This document shows positions 1-7,017 of a DNA stretch of 8,890 nucleotides, piece by piece. Positions within the stretch are counted from its first letter, which is position 1, and each line of letters begins with the position of its first letter. The translations under genes were made by a program, and so were the position numbers. The notes under the pieces are model-generated. The model had not been told where the DNA came from. It searched no databases and saw only the letters and a program-made list of their open reading frames with translations. Source of the DNA: Bacteroidales bacterium (GTDB lineage Bacteria > Bacteroidota > Bacteroidia > Bacteroidales > GCA-2748055); assembly GCA_024763595.1 (NCBI GenBank), contig JANTFK010000102.1:1-8890 (forward strand). Reading direction: 5' to 3'.

Positions 1-38
1 TTGCGATGTTGGTCAGTTAAAGATAGAAGAAATCACTG

Positions 39-1130
39 CTAACTCCTGTATCTCCTTACCTGCTCCATGACCCGGTTTACACCGTCCACATCCCTGTCTG
101 AATTCACAACGTAAAAAACACCCCCGTACAGGCTCTGCCTCTTCAAATGATCTTCAAAAACATGTCCCTCCACTGCAACCACCAGCGGAACATCCCCGGC
201 CTGCTTTTTCAAAACCGGCAACTCATCAAAGGCCAGCGGGTTGTCCTTTTCATCCAGCAGGTAGATTGCTTTCAGACCCTTTAAATCAGCAGCCGCCTTC
301 AACAGATGCCTCCCGTTGCTATGCAGATGCAGGACACCTCCGTCAAAATGCGCAAACATTCTTTCCACTGCCTCCTTTCCCCAAATTTCATAATCCTCCA
401 CCGAAGTCATATGAAACGGATCCAGGCTTTCCGAAACAATCCGTCCGGGTATCCACTGGACCATGTTACTGAAGGTTCCTCCCATGTAAGAAGGGGTATG
501 CTCAAAAAAAGCCTCCTGTACCTTCACATTCAGGCCAAAGGCAAAATCGATCACCTCTCGCACCTTCTCCGGGTTTTCAAAAAGACTCAGGTAAGTTTTG
601 GTAGCCCCCACCAGTTCAAATACGAAATTGAGTGAATCGATCAGGATAAAATGGCTGATCCCGAACTTATCCCTGGAGACCTCTGCAAACACCTCCAACT
701 GTTTCAGGTAGGTCTGAAACCAGTGGTGGGAGGTATCGACCTTCTCCGGCACCCGGAATTCACCCAGTTCCTGGTACATGGGTTTGACCATGGAAGAGAT
801 CCAGCCGATTCCCGGATCATCCAGGAATTGCACCTCCCCTCCGATCAGTCCACCGTAAAGTCCCTGGTCAAACTCGCTTAAATATGCATTGGGAATGGTG
901 TCATCCTCCGACAACATCTTTTCTTTCAGCAGACTGTCCCAGAAACGGGCTCGCTCCAGGGGATCGGGATAGGTGGTATAACCCTCCCTGTGCTCCCTGC
1001 GGTATGCCTCCATTGTTTTGCTCGGAATCTGAAAATCGGCAAAGATCCGGTCCGTGGCTTTCCGGTCGTATAAAGGTTTGAGCCTTTCTATCACATCATT
1101 TGCACACTTTTTATAAGCTATCGTTTCCAT
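39..1130 (-). CDS. URO-D superfamily protein lacking Cys metal ligands
   Basis: The 363-residue product resembles divergent URO-D (uroporphyrinogen decarboxylase/corrinoid methyltransferase-like) proteins of Bacteroidota. Seen: a helical N-terminal part, a LFENPEKVREVIDF segment (183-196) typical of the family, and a strand ending HLHSNGRH (268-275) where MtaA/CmuA-type members carry His-x-Cys-Gly. Here the motif is H268-x-H270 and the only cysteine is Cys9, so a His-Cys-Cys zinc site cannot form. HemE signatures (such as the MRQAGRY motif) are absent, so it is not the haem enzyme. There is no signal peptide, so it is probably cytoplasmic. It is the last gene of the operon, 55 bases after GH89-A; the ATG at 1130 follows a purine-rich stretch (AGAGATGAG). 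The actual reaction is unknown; a link to processing the sugar released by GH89 is inference from context. The fold assignment is moderately sure. Confidence 0.7.
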   Translation of the reverse strand: METIAYKKCANDVIERLKPLYDRKATDRIFADFQIPSKTMEAYRREHREGYTTYPDPLERARFWDSLLKEKMLSEDDTIPNAYLSEFDQGLYGGLIGGEVQFLDDPGIGWISSMVKPMYQELGEFRVPEKVDTSHHWFQTYLKQLEVFAEVSRDKFGISHFILIDSLNFVFELVGATKTYLSLFENPEKVREVIDFAFGLNVKVQEAFFEHTPSYMGGTFSNMVQWIPGRIVSESLDPFHMTSVEDYEIWGKEAVERMFAHFDGGVLHLHSNGRHLLKAAADLKGLKAIYLLDEKDNPLAFDELPVLKKQAGDVPLVVAVEGHVFEDHLKRQSLYGGVFYVVNSDRDVDGVNRVMEQVRRYRS

Positions 1131-1185
1131 ATCTCATCTCTGTATTTTTTCATTCATAATCTGGCTGCTTCCCCGGATCAGAATT

Positions 1186-3393
1186 TTACCACTGCGAAGC
1201 GATCTGATCCCTGTATTTCTCCATCAGTCCGGTGGCTATCTGCAGGCTGCTCCCAACGGGAAGGGCACTGTATTTTTCCCGGCCCGACTCCCACTCCCGT
1301 TCAAAAGAGATCTCCCGGTCCAGGTATCCCTGCTCATCAAACGCCCTGTCCTCTTCAACAGACTGCACCACCTCATCTATAAAAATCTCCCATCTTCTGG
1401 CGTAATAGCCGGCCGTAAGTCCGGACCAGTTCCTGCTCGCATAATCGTTCAGCGGGTGATAAATACCCGCCACAGATGTGATGATCATCCGGGCATTTTT
1501 TTCATAAAAGGCGGACTCCTGCTCATCAACCCCAAAGGACCTGGCATCTTTGATCCACGCTCCCAGCAGAAATGAGTGACGGGTGCCCAGCAGGCTGTCC
1601 AGGTCCGCCAGCAGTTCCATCATCTGTTCTCCTGTTGCTTTCAAAACATCCAGGTCCTTCCGGTGATAAGCATCGGTGAATTGCTCTTCCAATTTATGAA
1701 AATAATTTGCAAGGACCTGTCGCCCGGTATTGACCACATCGTACTGAAAGGCATCGCGGCCCGAATCCCGGGCTTTCAGCATCAACTCCCATGCATGAAA
1801 CAGGTCACTGTTGTCATAGGTCCATTGCTGCCAACCCACCCAGTAGCTTCCATTTCCATGTAACACAGGGCGAAGATTGGTGGTTGGGACCTGGGCCAGG
1901 GTAGGTACCGTATCATATACAATGTCCAGCAGGATCTGCCACGCCTCTCTTACATTTTCATCTTTGTAGCCGCACCGCCTGTCGGCCCACTGCTCAAACC
2001 ACCGGTCCAGTTCTCCCCTGCCGGTTTCCCACACCCTTTCAAAAATATACTCATATACCATGGGATTTACATCGAGCCCTTCCGGGGTGGAGCCTATCCC
2101 ACGCAGATTCTCCCCACCCTCCTGCATCGCATTTTCCAGTCGTTGCCCGGCCTCCTTCATGTTGCCTGCAAGCACGGTATTCCCGCCAAAATTGCCCAGG
2201 TAACACCAGATGTAGGGCTGGCCAAAGAACTTTTCGGTGATCTTCCACACCTCGGTATGATCACAGAAATAATCCAGCAGGATCATCTTATCCTGCGGGA
2301 CCGCTTTGAGCATGGCCTCTACACGCCGGTTGGTCCAGTGATCACGGGAAAAATAAAACATCCACCCCATCTGGACCCACGCTGCCCCGGGATCGACCCG
2401 GGCCATCGATTTGTAGATGGTCCCGGACAGGTTTGCCAGGTAGGAGGAATCCCAGCTTGGCGGCTCTACTTCGTTCAACGGATCCACGCCATAGAGATGG
2501 TCCGTACCGAACAGCCTGGTTTGCTCTTCAAGGAAAGCTTTCTGGATGGGAAAAAATAGCGAATCCATGGGATCCAGTATGTAACAACTGTAGGGATTCT
2601 CAAGACCACCTCCCAGCCTGGAAATGGAGGCTTCGGGAAAGATCTCCCCGAGTTGCTCCGGCACATGGCCATTGAATGCCGGGAGCACCGGGGTCATACC
2701 CATCTCACGTTCACGGCTCAGGATCTGGTTCTGAAGTTCCACCTGGTGGTCCATATAGGAACGGGGAAGCGGACCTCCCAGCCTGTCAATATTGGACATG
2801 CGGTGCCAGGGAAGATGGGCAGGGCCAGTAAAATAAGAGCAGATCTCCTGATCACTCATACCAAAATCCCGCCACACTTTGTACCATACAGCCTCCTGTC
2901 CGGTGGTAGCCAGGGGCATGTTGATACCATTGAGCGCCATCCAGTCGATGAGCCTTTCCCAGTCTCTCCACTGCCACCAGGGCATGGTATAACCGTAGGT
3001 ACAGTAGTTCAGGAAAAATCGCCGGTCCACCCTGGCCTCTTTCCGCACTTTCTCCGGCACACGGGGCATCACCTCCGGCAATTGGACAGGCTGGCCGACA
3101 AACCAGGAGACCGATGTTTTGCAGTAGTACCTGAGGTAATAATTGAAGTCAACCGCCATGGCAACCGGCGTGTTCCCCCCGATCCGGATCTTGCCCCCGG
3201 ACACCGATTCCAATTCAAAAATATCCTGTCCCGAAGGGGAACCGATCTGCTCAAATATAATGTTTCCGGAGAATTGCGGAGCAATGCGCTCCACCAGGCC
3301 ATCTGCCGGAAGCACCTCCTTCGGATGGGAACAGGATGTAATCAAAACCGAAACCAGCACTACGGCAAGTACCATTATGGGTTGCTTCATCAT
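1186..3393 (-). CDS. GH89 alpha-N-acetylglucosaminidase lipoprotein (GH89-A)
   Basis: The 735-residue product matches the whole length of the NAGLU/GH89 family, which releases terminal alpha-linked GlcNAc (from heparan sulfate by human NAGLU, from mucin-type GlcNAc-alpha-1,4-Gal by the Clostridium perfringens enzyme). Residues 1-20 form a hydrophobic signal ending in the lipobox ITSC with Cys21, so it is a likely lipoprotein of the periplasm or cell surface. An N-terminal domain (about 25-110) precedes the catalytic barrel, which shows IDWMALNGIN (149-158), TGQEAVW (164-170), PVLPAF-GHVP (235-245), LNEVEPPSW with presumed acid/base Glu308, NFGGN (401-405) and TPEGL with presumed nucleophile Glu438. 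The helical C-terminal domain contains the conserved YYARRWEIF (663-671). All family motifs are intact, so it should be active. It begins 28 bases after the stop of the upstream URO-D gene. There are two adjacent ATGs (3393 and 3390); the first is used here, and the choice does not alter the signal peptide. Confidence 0.95.
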   Translation of the reverse strand: MMKQPIMVLAVVLVSVLITSCSHPKEVLPADGLVERIAPQFSGNIIFEQIGSPSGQDIFELESVSGGKIRIGGNTPVAMAVDFNYYLRYYCKTSVSWFVGQPVQLPEVMPRVPEKVRKEARVDRRFFLNYCTYGYTMPWWQWRDWERLIDWMALNGINMPLATTGQEAVWYKVWRDFGMSDQEICSYFTGPAHLPWHRMSNIDRLGGPLPRSYMDHQVELQNQILSREREMGMTPVLPAFNGHVPEQLGEIFPEASISRLGGGLENPYSCYILDPMDSLFFPIQKAFLEEQTRLFGTDHLYGVDPLNEVEPPSWDSSYLANLSGTIYKSMARVDPGAAWVQMGWMFYFSRDHWTNRRVEAMLKAVPQDKMILLDYFCDHTEVWKITEKFFGQPYIWCYLGNFGGNTVLAGNMKEAGQRLENAMQEGGENLRGIGSTPEGLDVNPMVYEYIFERVWETGRGELDRWFEQWADRRCGYKDENVREAWQILLDIVYDTVPTLAQVPTTNLRPVLHGNGSYWVGWQQWTYDNSDLFHAWELMLKARDSGRDAFQYDVVNTGRQVLANYFHKLEEQFTDAYHRKDLDVLKATGEQMMELLADLDSLLGTRHSFLLGAWIKDARSFGVDEQESAFYEKNARMIITSVAGIYHPLNDYASRNWSGLTAGYYARRWEIFIDEVVQSVEEDRAFDEQGYLDREISFEREWESGREKYSALPVGSSLQIATGLMEKYRDQIASQW
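2995..3018. repeat. 24-base exact match shared by the GH89 paralogues (copy 1)
   Basis: This stretch within GH89-A is identical to 6579-6602 in GH89-B. It encodes the conserved FFLNYCTY segment, so purifying selection alone may explain it, but it is an example of the direct-repeat homology between the two 2.2-kb genes. Confidence 0.8.
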
Positions 3394-3421
3394 AGATCTG
3401 TTTTATAAGAAATCGGCGTTT

Positions 3422-4450
3422 TCATATTACCTGTTTATCGGCCCAGGCACATGCAACCATTTGCCGGATGTTCTCCGTGGGTGTGTCGGGTGGAATGGCA
3501 CAACCCGCATTGATCATCAGCCTGGGGGAATCTTTATAGATCTCCAGCAATTCTTCGGTCTTCTTTTTGACCAGTTCCGCGGTGCCAAAATTGAGCACCC
3601 CCGAGGGGTCAATGTTTCCGATGAATAGGGTTGAAGCGTGGCAAAGTCTGTATATCAGATGTATATCGGTCAGGTAGTCCAGCTCCAGGGCATCGGCACC
3701 GGTTCTGACCATATCTTCAAGGATAATATCTGTATCACCGCAAATATGCAGGGTATAGGGTAGCTCCAGATCGTGTGCCGCATCGATCAATTTTTTCTCA
3801 TAAGGAAATGCAAACTCCCTGTAAAACTCCGGGGGGATCATCTCCGGGCCTGCCACGCTGTCGCCGTTGGAAACCATATGGGCACCGGTCTCCTTCATCA
3901 GTCTGATAAACTGGATACCTGCCTCAGTGGCATACTCCAGCAGCCGGTGCACCTGCTCCTCCTCCAGAAGCAGGTCGGTCATCAAATCCTGCGAACCCCT
4001 GATCATGCTGGCCAGGGAGAAAGGGGCCTGATCACAGTTCCCCCGCACATATTTTTCATCTCCAAAATAATCCACAACGATCCGGGTGATCTCCAACCAT
4101 CGCTGTATTCCCTGATCACCGGCCACATCCACAGGTGGCAGCCCTGCCACTTCATCCAGGGATTTGATCAGGGTGCCGTGGGTCCTGGCCGGTTCATCTT
4201 CCGGATAATCCACCGGTACGCCCACCGACCCGGCCAGCGTGGCTGTATCCACATCAATCAGCACTCCGTCGACATTATACTTTTCCGCTGCATGGATAAA
4301 TGCCCCGGCCGCTTTTTCCGGATGCTCCCTGAACTCCTTCATGGTGATCCCCTCTTCCCGGGCTGCCATCATAAAATTGTGCAGCATCACCGGCCGCCGG
4401 TCGGCCCACTCCCCTGCCAGTGCAGCTTCTATTCTTTCTTTTCCAGTCAT
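3422..4450 (-). CDS. URO-D family protein, MtaA/CmuA-like methyltransferase type
   Basis: The 342-residue product is a clear URO-D (PF01208-type) protein. Seen: the N-terminal MTGKERIEAALAGE pattern, LHICGD (234-239), GNIDPSG (278-284) and INAGCAIPPDTP (313-324). His235, Cys237 and Cys317 correspond in spacing to the zinc ligands of MtaA-type corrinoid:coenzyme M methyltransferases, where zinc activates a thiol acceptor. The HemE substrate signatures are missing, so a role in haem synthesis is unlikely. By family knowledge it may transfer a methyl group between a corrinoid and a thiol or other acceptor, but no corrinoid-binding protein is encoded in the window and the substrate is unknown. 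It has no signal peptide and should be cytoplasmic. It sits between the oxidoreductase remnant (17 bases upstream, an AT-rich gap without a clear ribosome site) and GH89-A (28 bases downstream). Family confidence is high, function low. Confidence 0.88.
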   Translation of the reverse strand: MTGKERIEAALAGEWADRRPVMLHNFMMAAREEGITMKEFREHPEKAAGAFIHAAEKYNVDGVLIDVDTATLAGSVGVPVDYPEDEPARTHGTLIKSLDEVAGLPPVDVAGDQGIQRWLEITRIVVDYFGDEKYVRGNCDQAPFSLASMIRGSQDLMTDLLLEEEQVHRLLEYATEAGIQFIRLMKETGAHMVSNGDSVAGPEMIPPEFYREFAFPYEKKLIDAAHDLELPYTLHICGDTDIILEDMVRTGADALELDYLTDIHLIYRLCHASTLFIGNIDPSGVLNFGTAELVKKKTEELLEIYKDSPRLMINAGCAIPPDTPTENIRQMVACAWADKQVI

Positions 4451-4467
4451 TTCAATGATATTTTATA

Positions 4468-4746
4468 TTATACATCGAGGTGAATTTCCTTAGATTCCCC
4501 CTTATTGAGCCGGCTCTCTTCGGCCATAAATCCCATCAGGTGGCTCTCCACCGAGGCATCAATGGTGGAGGTGAGCAATGAGGGATCCTGCTGACTGACT
4601 GCCTGTACAAAATCGTGCACCAGGCCGTAATCTCCGCCACCGTGTATAGATTTTTCGTGCATCATAGGGACATCCGCACTGAATGTTGTCAGAAGATCCC
4701 TGCGATTCCAATGTTTTGTTGCCATCATTTCTATGATTTTAAACAT
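4468..4746 (-). pseudogene. C-terminal remnant of Gfo/Idh/MocA-family oxidoreductase
   Basis: This 92-codon frame encodes what looks like only the last fifth of a Gfo/Idh/MocA-type sugar dehydrogenase as found in Bacteroidota, whose full length is about 400-450 residues. The recognisable part is ADVPMMHEKSIHGGGDYGL (24-42) followed by VHDFVQAVSQQDPSLLTST (43-61) and the tail ESHLMGFMAEESRLNKG (67-83). The N-terminal Rossmann NAD(P)-binding domain and the catalytic part are absent, and the frame is closed upstream by a stop inside the end of the GH89-B gene. It begins 11 bases after the GH89-B stop, so it is likely a 5'-truncated relic left by recombination. It keeps a start codon (further in-frame ATGs at codons 7 and 8) and has no internal stop, so it could still be translated as a small protein, perhaps by coupling. 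No dehydrogenase activity is expected. The family call rests on remembered C-terminal motifs of these proteins. Confidence 0.72.
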
Positions 4747-4757
4747 TGATCGTTGTA

Positions 4758-6995
4758 CTACCTGACTAAGATCTCATCCCGGTACTTCTCCACCATCTCC
4801 CCGGCCACCAGCCTGCTGTTTTCAACAGGTTCGGAAAGATGTTTTTCAGAGCTTTCCACCCAATCCCATTCAAACCCGGCCACCTCCACCAGGAAGGCTT
4901 CCCTGTCAAATACCTCACCCCGCTCCACAGATGCAATTACCTCATCCATAAACATTTTCCATCGGACGGCATAGTAGCTTTTAGTCAGTCCTGCCCAGTT
5001 CCGGTTGGCATAATCGGTCAGCGGATGGTTCTCCCCTCCCCAGGTGGTAAGTATATTCCGTGCATTCTTTTCATAGTATGCAGCTTCATCCGCATCTTTT
5101 CCGATGCAGCGGGCATCTTCGATCCAGTGCCCCACCATAAAATTCCGCTGGGTGGCCAACAGCCTGTCCAGGTCGTTCAGCAGTTCGATCATCTGCTCCC
5201 CGCCAGCTTTCATCGCCTCCTCATCCTTCTGCTCATATGCATCAGTAAAACGGTCCCTCAGCACCATAAAATGGTCGGCCAATACCTGCCGGCCCACGTT
5301 CACAACATCATAGTGAAAGACATCCCGGCCCTGATCTTCTGCCTCCAGCAGGAGCTCCCAGGCCCTGAACAACTCATCCGTTGCATAATCGGGATTGATC
5401 ATCGAGACCATCCCATCCCAGTGTTTGTGCCCATAACCGGTCAGCGCGGGACGTCCGTTGGTAAGCGTTCCGTGGCCCAGCCTGGGCATTTTGCTGTACA
5501 CCTTCTCATACAGGATCTGCCATGCTTCCCTGGCATGTTCATCCACGGTTCCACAACGACGGTCGGCCCACTGGTCCATCCAGTTGTGCAGGTCGATCTG
5601 CTCCGGTTCCCATGCCTTCTCGAATACAAACTCATACGCCAGGGGATTGTCATCCAGCGCCTCCAGGGTGGAACCAATACCCGCCAGGTTATTCCCGCCG
5701 TTCTTTAATAGATTCTCGATTCTTTGATTCACATCCTTCAGGTTTCCTGCCAGCATGGTATTCCCGCCGAAGTTGCCCAGGTAGCACCAGTAGTAGGGTT
5801 GTCCGAAGAAAGACTCGGTGCTTTTCCATATCTCCTCATACTCGCAGAAATAATCCAGCAGGGTCATCTTTCCCTGTGGCACCGCATTGATGTAGGCATT
5901 GATCCGGTCGCCCGACCAATCCTTGTCAAAATAGAAAACCCAGGCCATTTGCAGCCATTGGGCTTCCGGATCGGTCTCCGTCATCGATCCGTATATGGTT
6001 TTCGAGACCCGGTCCAGAAAATCCGGGTCCCAGCTTGGCGGTTTGATCTCCACAAAGGGGTCAGCGCCATAAATATGGTCCGTCCCGAACTGCCGGGTCT
6101 GCTCCTCCATGAAAGCTTTCTGAATCACAGGAAAGAGGGTGTCCATGGGATCCAGGAAATAGCTGTGATAGAGGCTGTCGAACCCCACCCAGTCTCCCAG
6201 TTTCTTAATTTTTGCATCGGGATAGATCTGCCTGAGTTCCCTGGGAACATGGCCGCTGAACGCCTGCAGGACCGGAGTGATGCCCAGAGAACGCTCCCTT
6301 GCCAGGATCTTCTTCTGCAGTTCCAGTTCATGGTCCATCCAGGATTGGGGCAGCGGCCCATCCCACCGGTCAAGCAGCGACATACGGTGAAAGGGAATGT
6401 GGGCCGGACCGGTGAAGTAACTCCGGATCTGGCTATCGGACAGGCCAAAGTCTTTCCACACCTTGTACCAGATTGATTCCTGTCCTGTTATGGCCAGGGT
6501 GGTGTTGATACCATTCAGGGCCATCCAGTCAATCAAACGCTCCCAGTCACGCCACTCCCACCACGGCATGGTATAGGAGTAGGTACAGTAGTTCAGGAAA
6601 AACCTTTGAACCACCCTGGCCTCCCTGCTCACCTTCCCGGGCACCTCCGGCAATGCTTCAGGAAGCTGAACCGCCTGGTCGGCAAACCAGGAGACGGAAG
6701 TGTGGCAGTAGTATTTCAGGTAGTGGTTCAGTCCCACTGCCATGGAGTTCTGGCTGTTGCCCCTGATCATCATCTTTCCGCCTGGCAATGATTCCAGCTC
6801 GAAAACATCTTTCCCGGAGGGTGATGCTATCTGCTCAAAAAGGATATCACCGGCAAACTGAGGCGCAATGCGCTGCACCAGACCTTCTGCCGGAAGGAGC
6901 ACTTCAGGACGGGAACAGCTACCGGTCCCTGCCCATATGCCACTACCCAGTACAATGAGGAGGAGTGAGGGGATGATGGTCAACCTGACTTGCAT
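4758..6995 (-). CDS. Divergent GH89 alpha-N-acetylglucosaminidase paralogue (GH89-B)
   Basis: The 745-residue product aligns along its full length with GH89-A and with NAGLU. An N-terminal hydrophobic signal (about 5-22) is followed by TGSC with Cys27; Thr at -3 makes this a poorer lipobox than in GH89-A, so either a lipoprotein or ordinary secretion is possible. Intact motifs include IDWMALNGIN (155-164), TGQESIW (170-176), DHIYGADP (306-313), NFGGN (408-412) and YYAVRWKMF (674-682). Both presumed catalytic carboxylates remain, Glu316 and Glu445, but their surroundings differ: the usual FNE is FVE (Asn to Val315), TPEG is TLEA (444 and 446 changed), and PVLPAF is PVLQAF (Pro to Gln244). It is therefore a retaining-type hydrolase frame with probably changed specificity or reduced activity. 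It starts 22 bases after the porter gene stops and is followed at 11 bases by the oxidoreductase remnant. Confidence 0.92.
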   Translation of the reverse strand: MQVRLTIIPSLLLIVLGSGIWAGTGSCSRPEVLLPAEGLVQRIAPQFAGDILFEQIASPSGKDVFELESLPGGKMMIRGNSQNSMAVGLNHYLKYYCHTSVSWFADQAVQLPEALPEVPGKVSREARVVQRFFLNYCTYSYTMPWWEWRDWERLIDWMALNGINTTLAITGQESIWYKVWKDFGLSDSQIRSYFTGPAHIPFHRMSLLDRWDGPLPQSWMDHELELQKKILARERSLGITPVLQAFSGHVPRELRQIYPDAKIKKLGDWVGFDSLYHSYFLDPMDTLFPVIQKAFMEEQTRQFGTDHIYGADPFVEIKPPSWDPDFLDRVSKTIYGSMTETDPEAQWLQMAWVFYFDKDWSGDRINAYINAVPQGKMTLLDYFCEYEEIWKSTESFFGQPYYWCYLGNFGGNTMLAGNLKDVNQRIENLLKNGGNNLAGIGSTLEALDDNPLAYEFVFEKAWEPEQIDLHNWMDQWADRRCGTVDEHAREAWQILYEKVYSKMPRLGHGTLTNGRPALTGYGHKHWDGMVSMINPDYATDELFRAWELLLEAEDQGRDVFHYDVVNVGRQVLADHFMVLRDRFTDAYEQKDEEAMKAGGEQMIELLNDLDRLLATQRNFMVGHWIEDARCIGKDADEAAYYEKNARNILTTWGGENHPLTDYANRNWAGLTKSYYAVRWKMFMDEVIASVERGEVFDREAFLVEVAGFEWDWVESSEKHLSEPVENSRLVAGEMVEKYRDEILVR
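6579..6602. repeat. 24-base exact match shared by the GH89 paralogues (copy 2)
   Basis: Second copy, inside GH89-B, identical to 2995-3018 in the same orientation, 3.6 kb apart. Recombination between the paralogues would delete one GH89, the relic and the URO-D gene at 3422-4450. Confidence 0.8.
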
Positions 6996-7017
6996 GGTGA
7001 TCCGTTTATTGATGAAA

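Noticed and set aside
1..38. Possible end of a convergent gene or a terminator at the left edge
   Set aside because: Too short to support a coding call in any frame, and no GC-rich hairpin with a T run is visible.
2143..2559. Plus-strand frame opposite GH89-A with a similar frame opposite GH89-B (within 5724-6476), which look like related proteins
   Set aside because: Their mutual similarity follows from the conserved sense codons of the two GH89 paralogues read in the same antisense register; the products are His/Pro/Gly-rich and match no family I know.
2653..3408. 251-codon plus-strand frame
   Set aside because: Antisense to the N-terminal half and signal peptide of GH89-A; His/Pro/Arg-rich shadow without motifs.
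3422..4450. Assignment as haem-pathway uroporphyrinogen decarboxylase (HemE)
   Set aside because: The HemE N-terminal MRQAGRY-type signature is absent and the His-x-Cys plus Cys ligands are those of the methyltransferase branch; the gene context is glycan breakdown.
3773..4483. 236-codon plus-strand frame
   Set aside because: Antisense to the URO-D gene with intact metal-site motifs; no domain recognised.
4839..5708. 289-codon plus-strand frame
   Set aside because: It lies wholly antisense to the well-supported GH89-B gene, has low-complexity composition and no recognisable domain.
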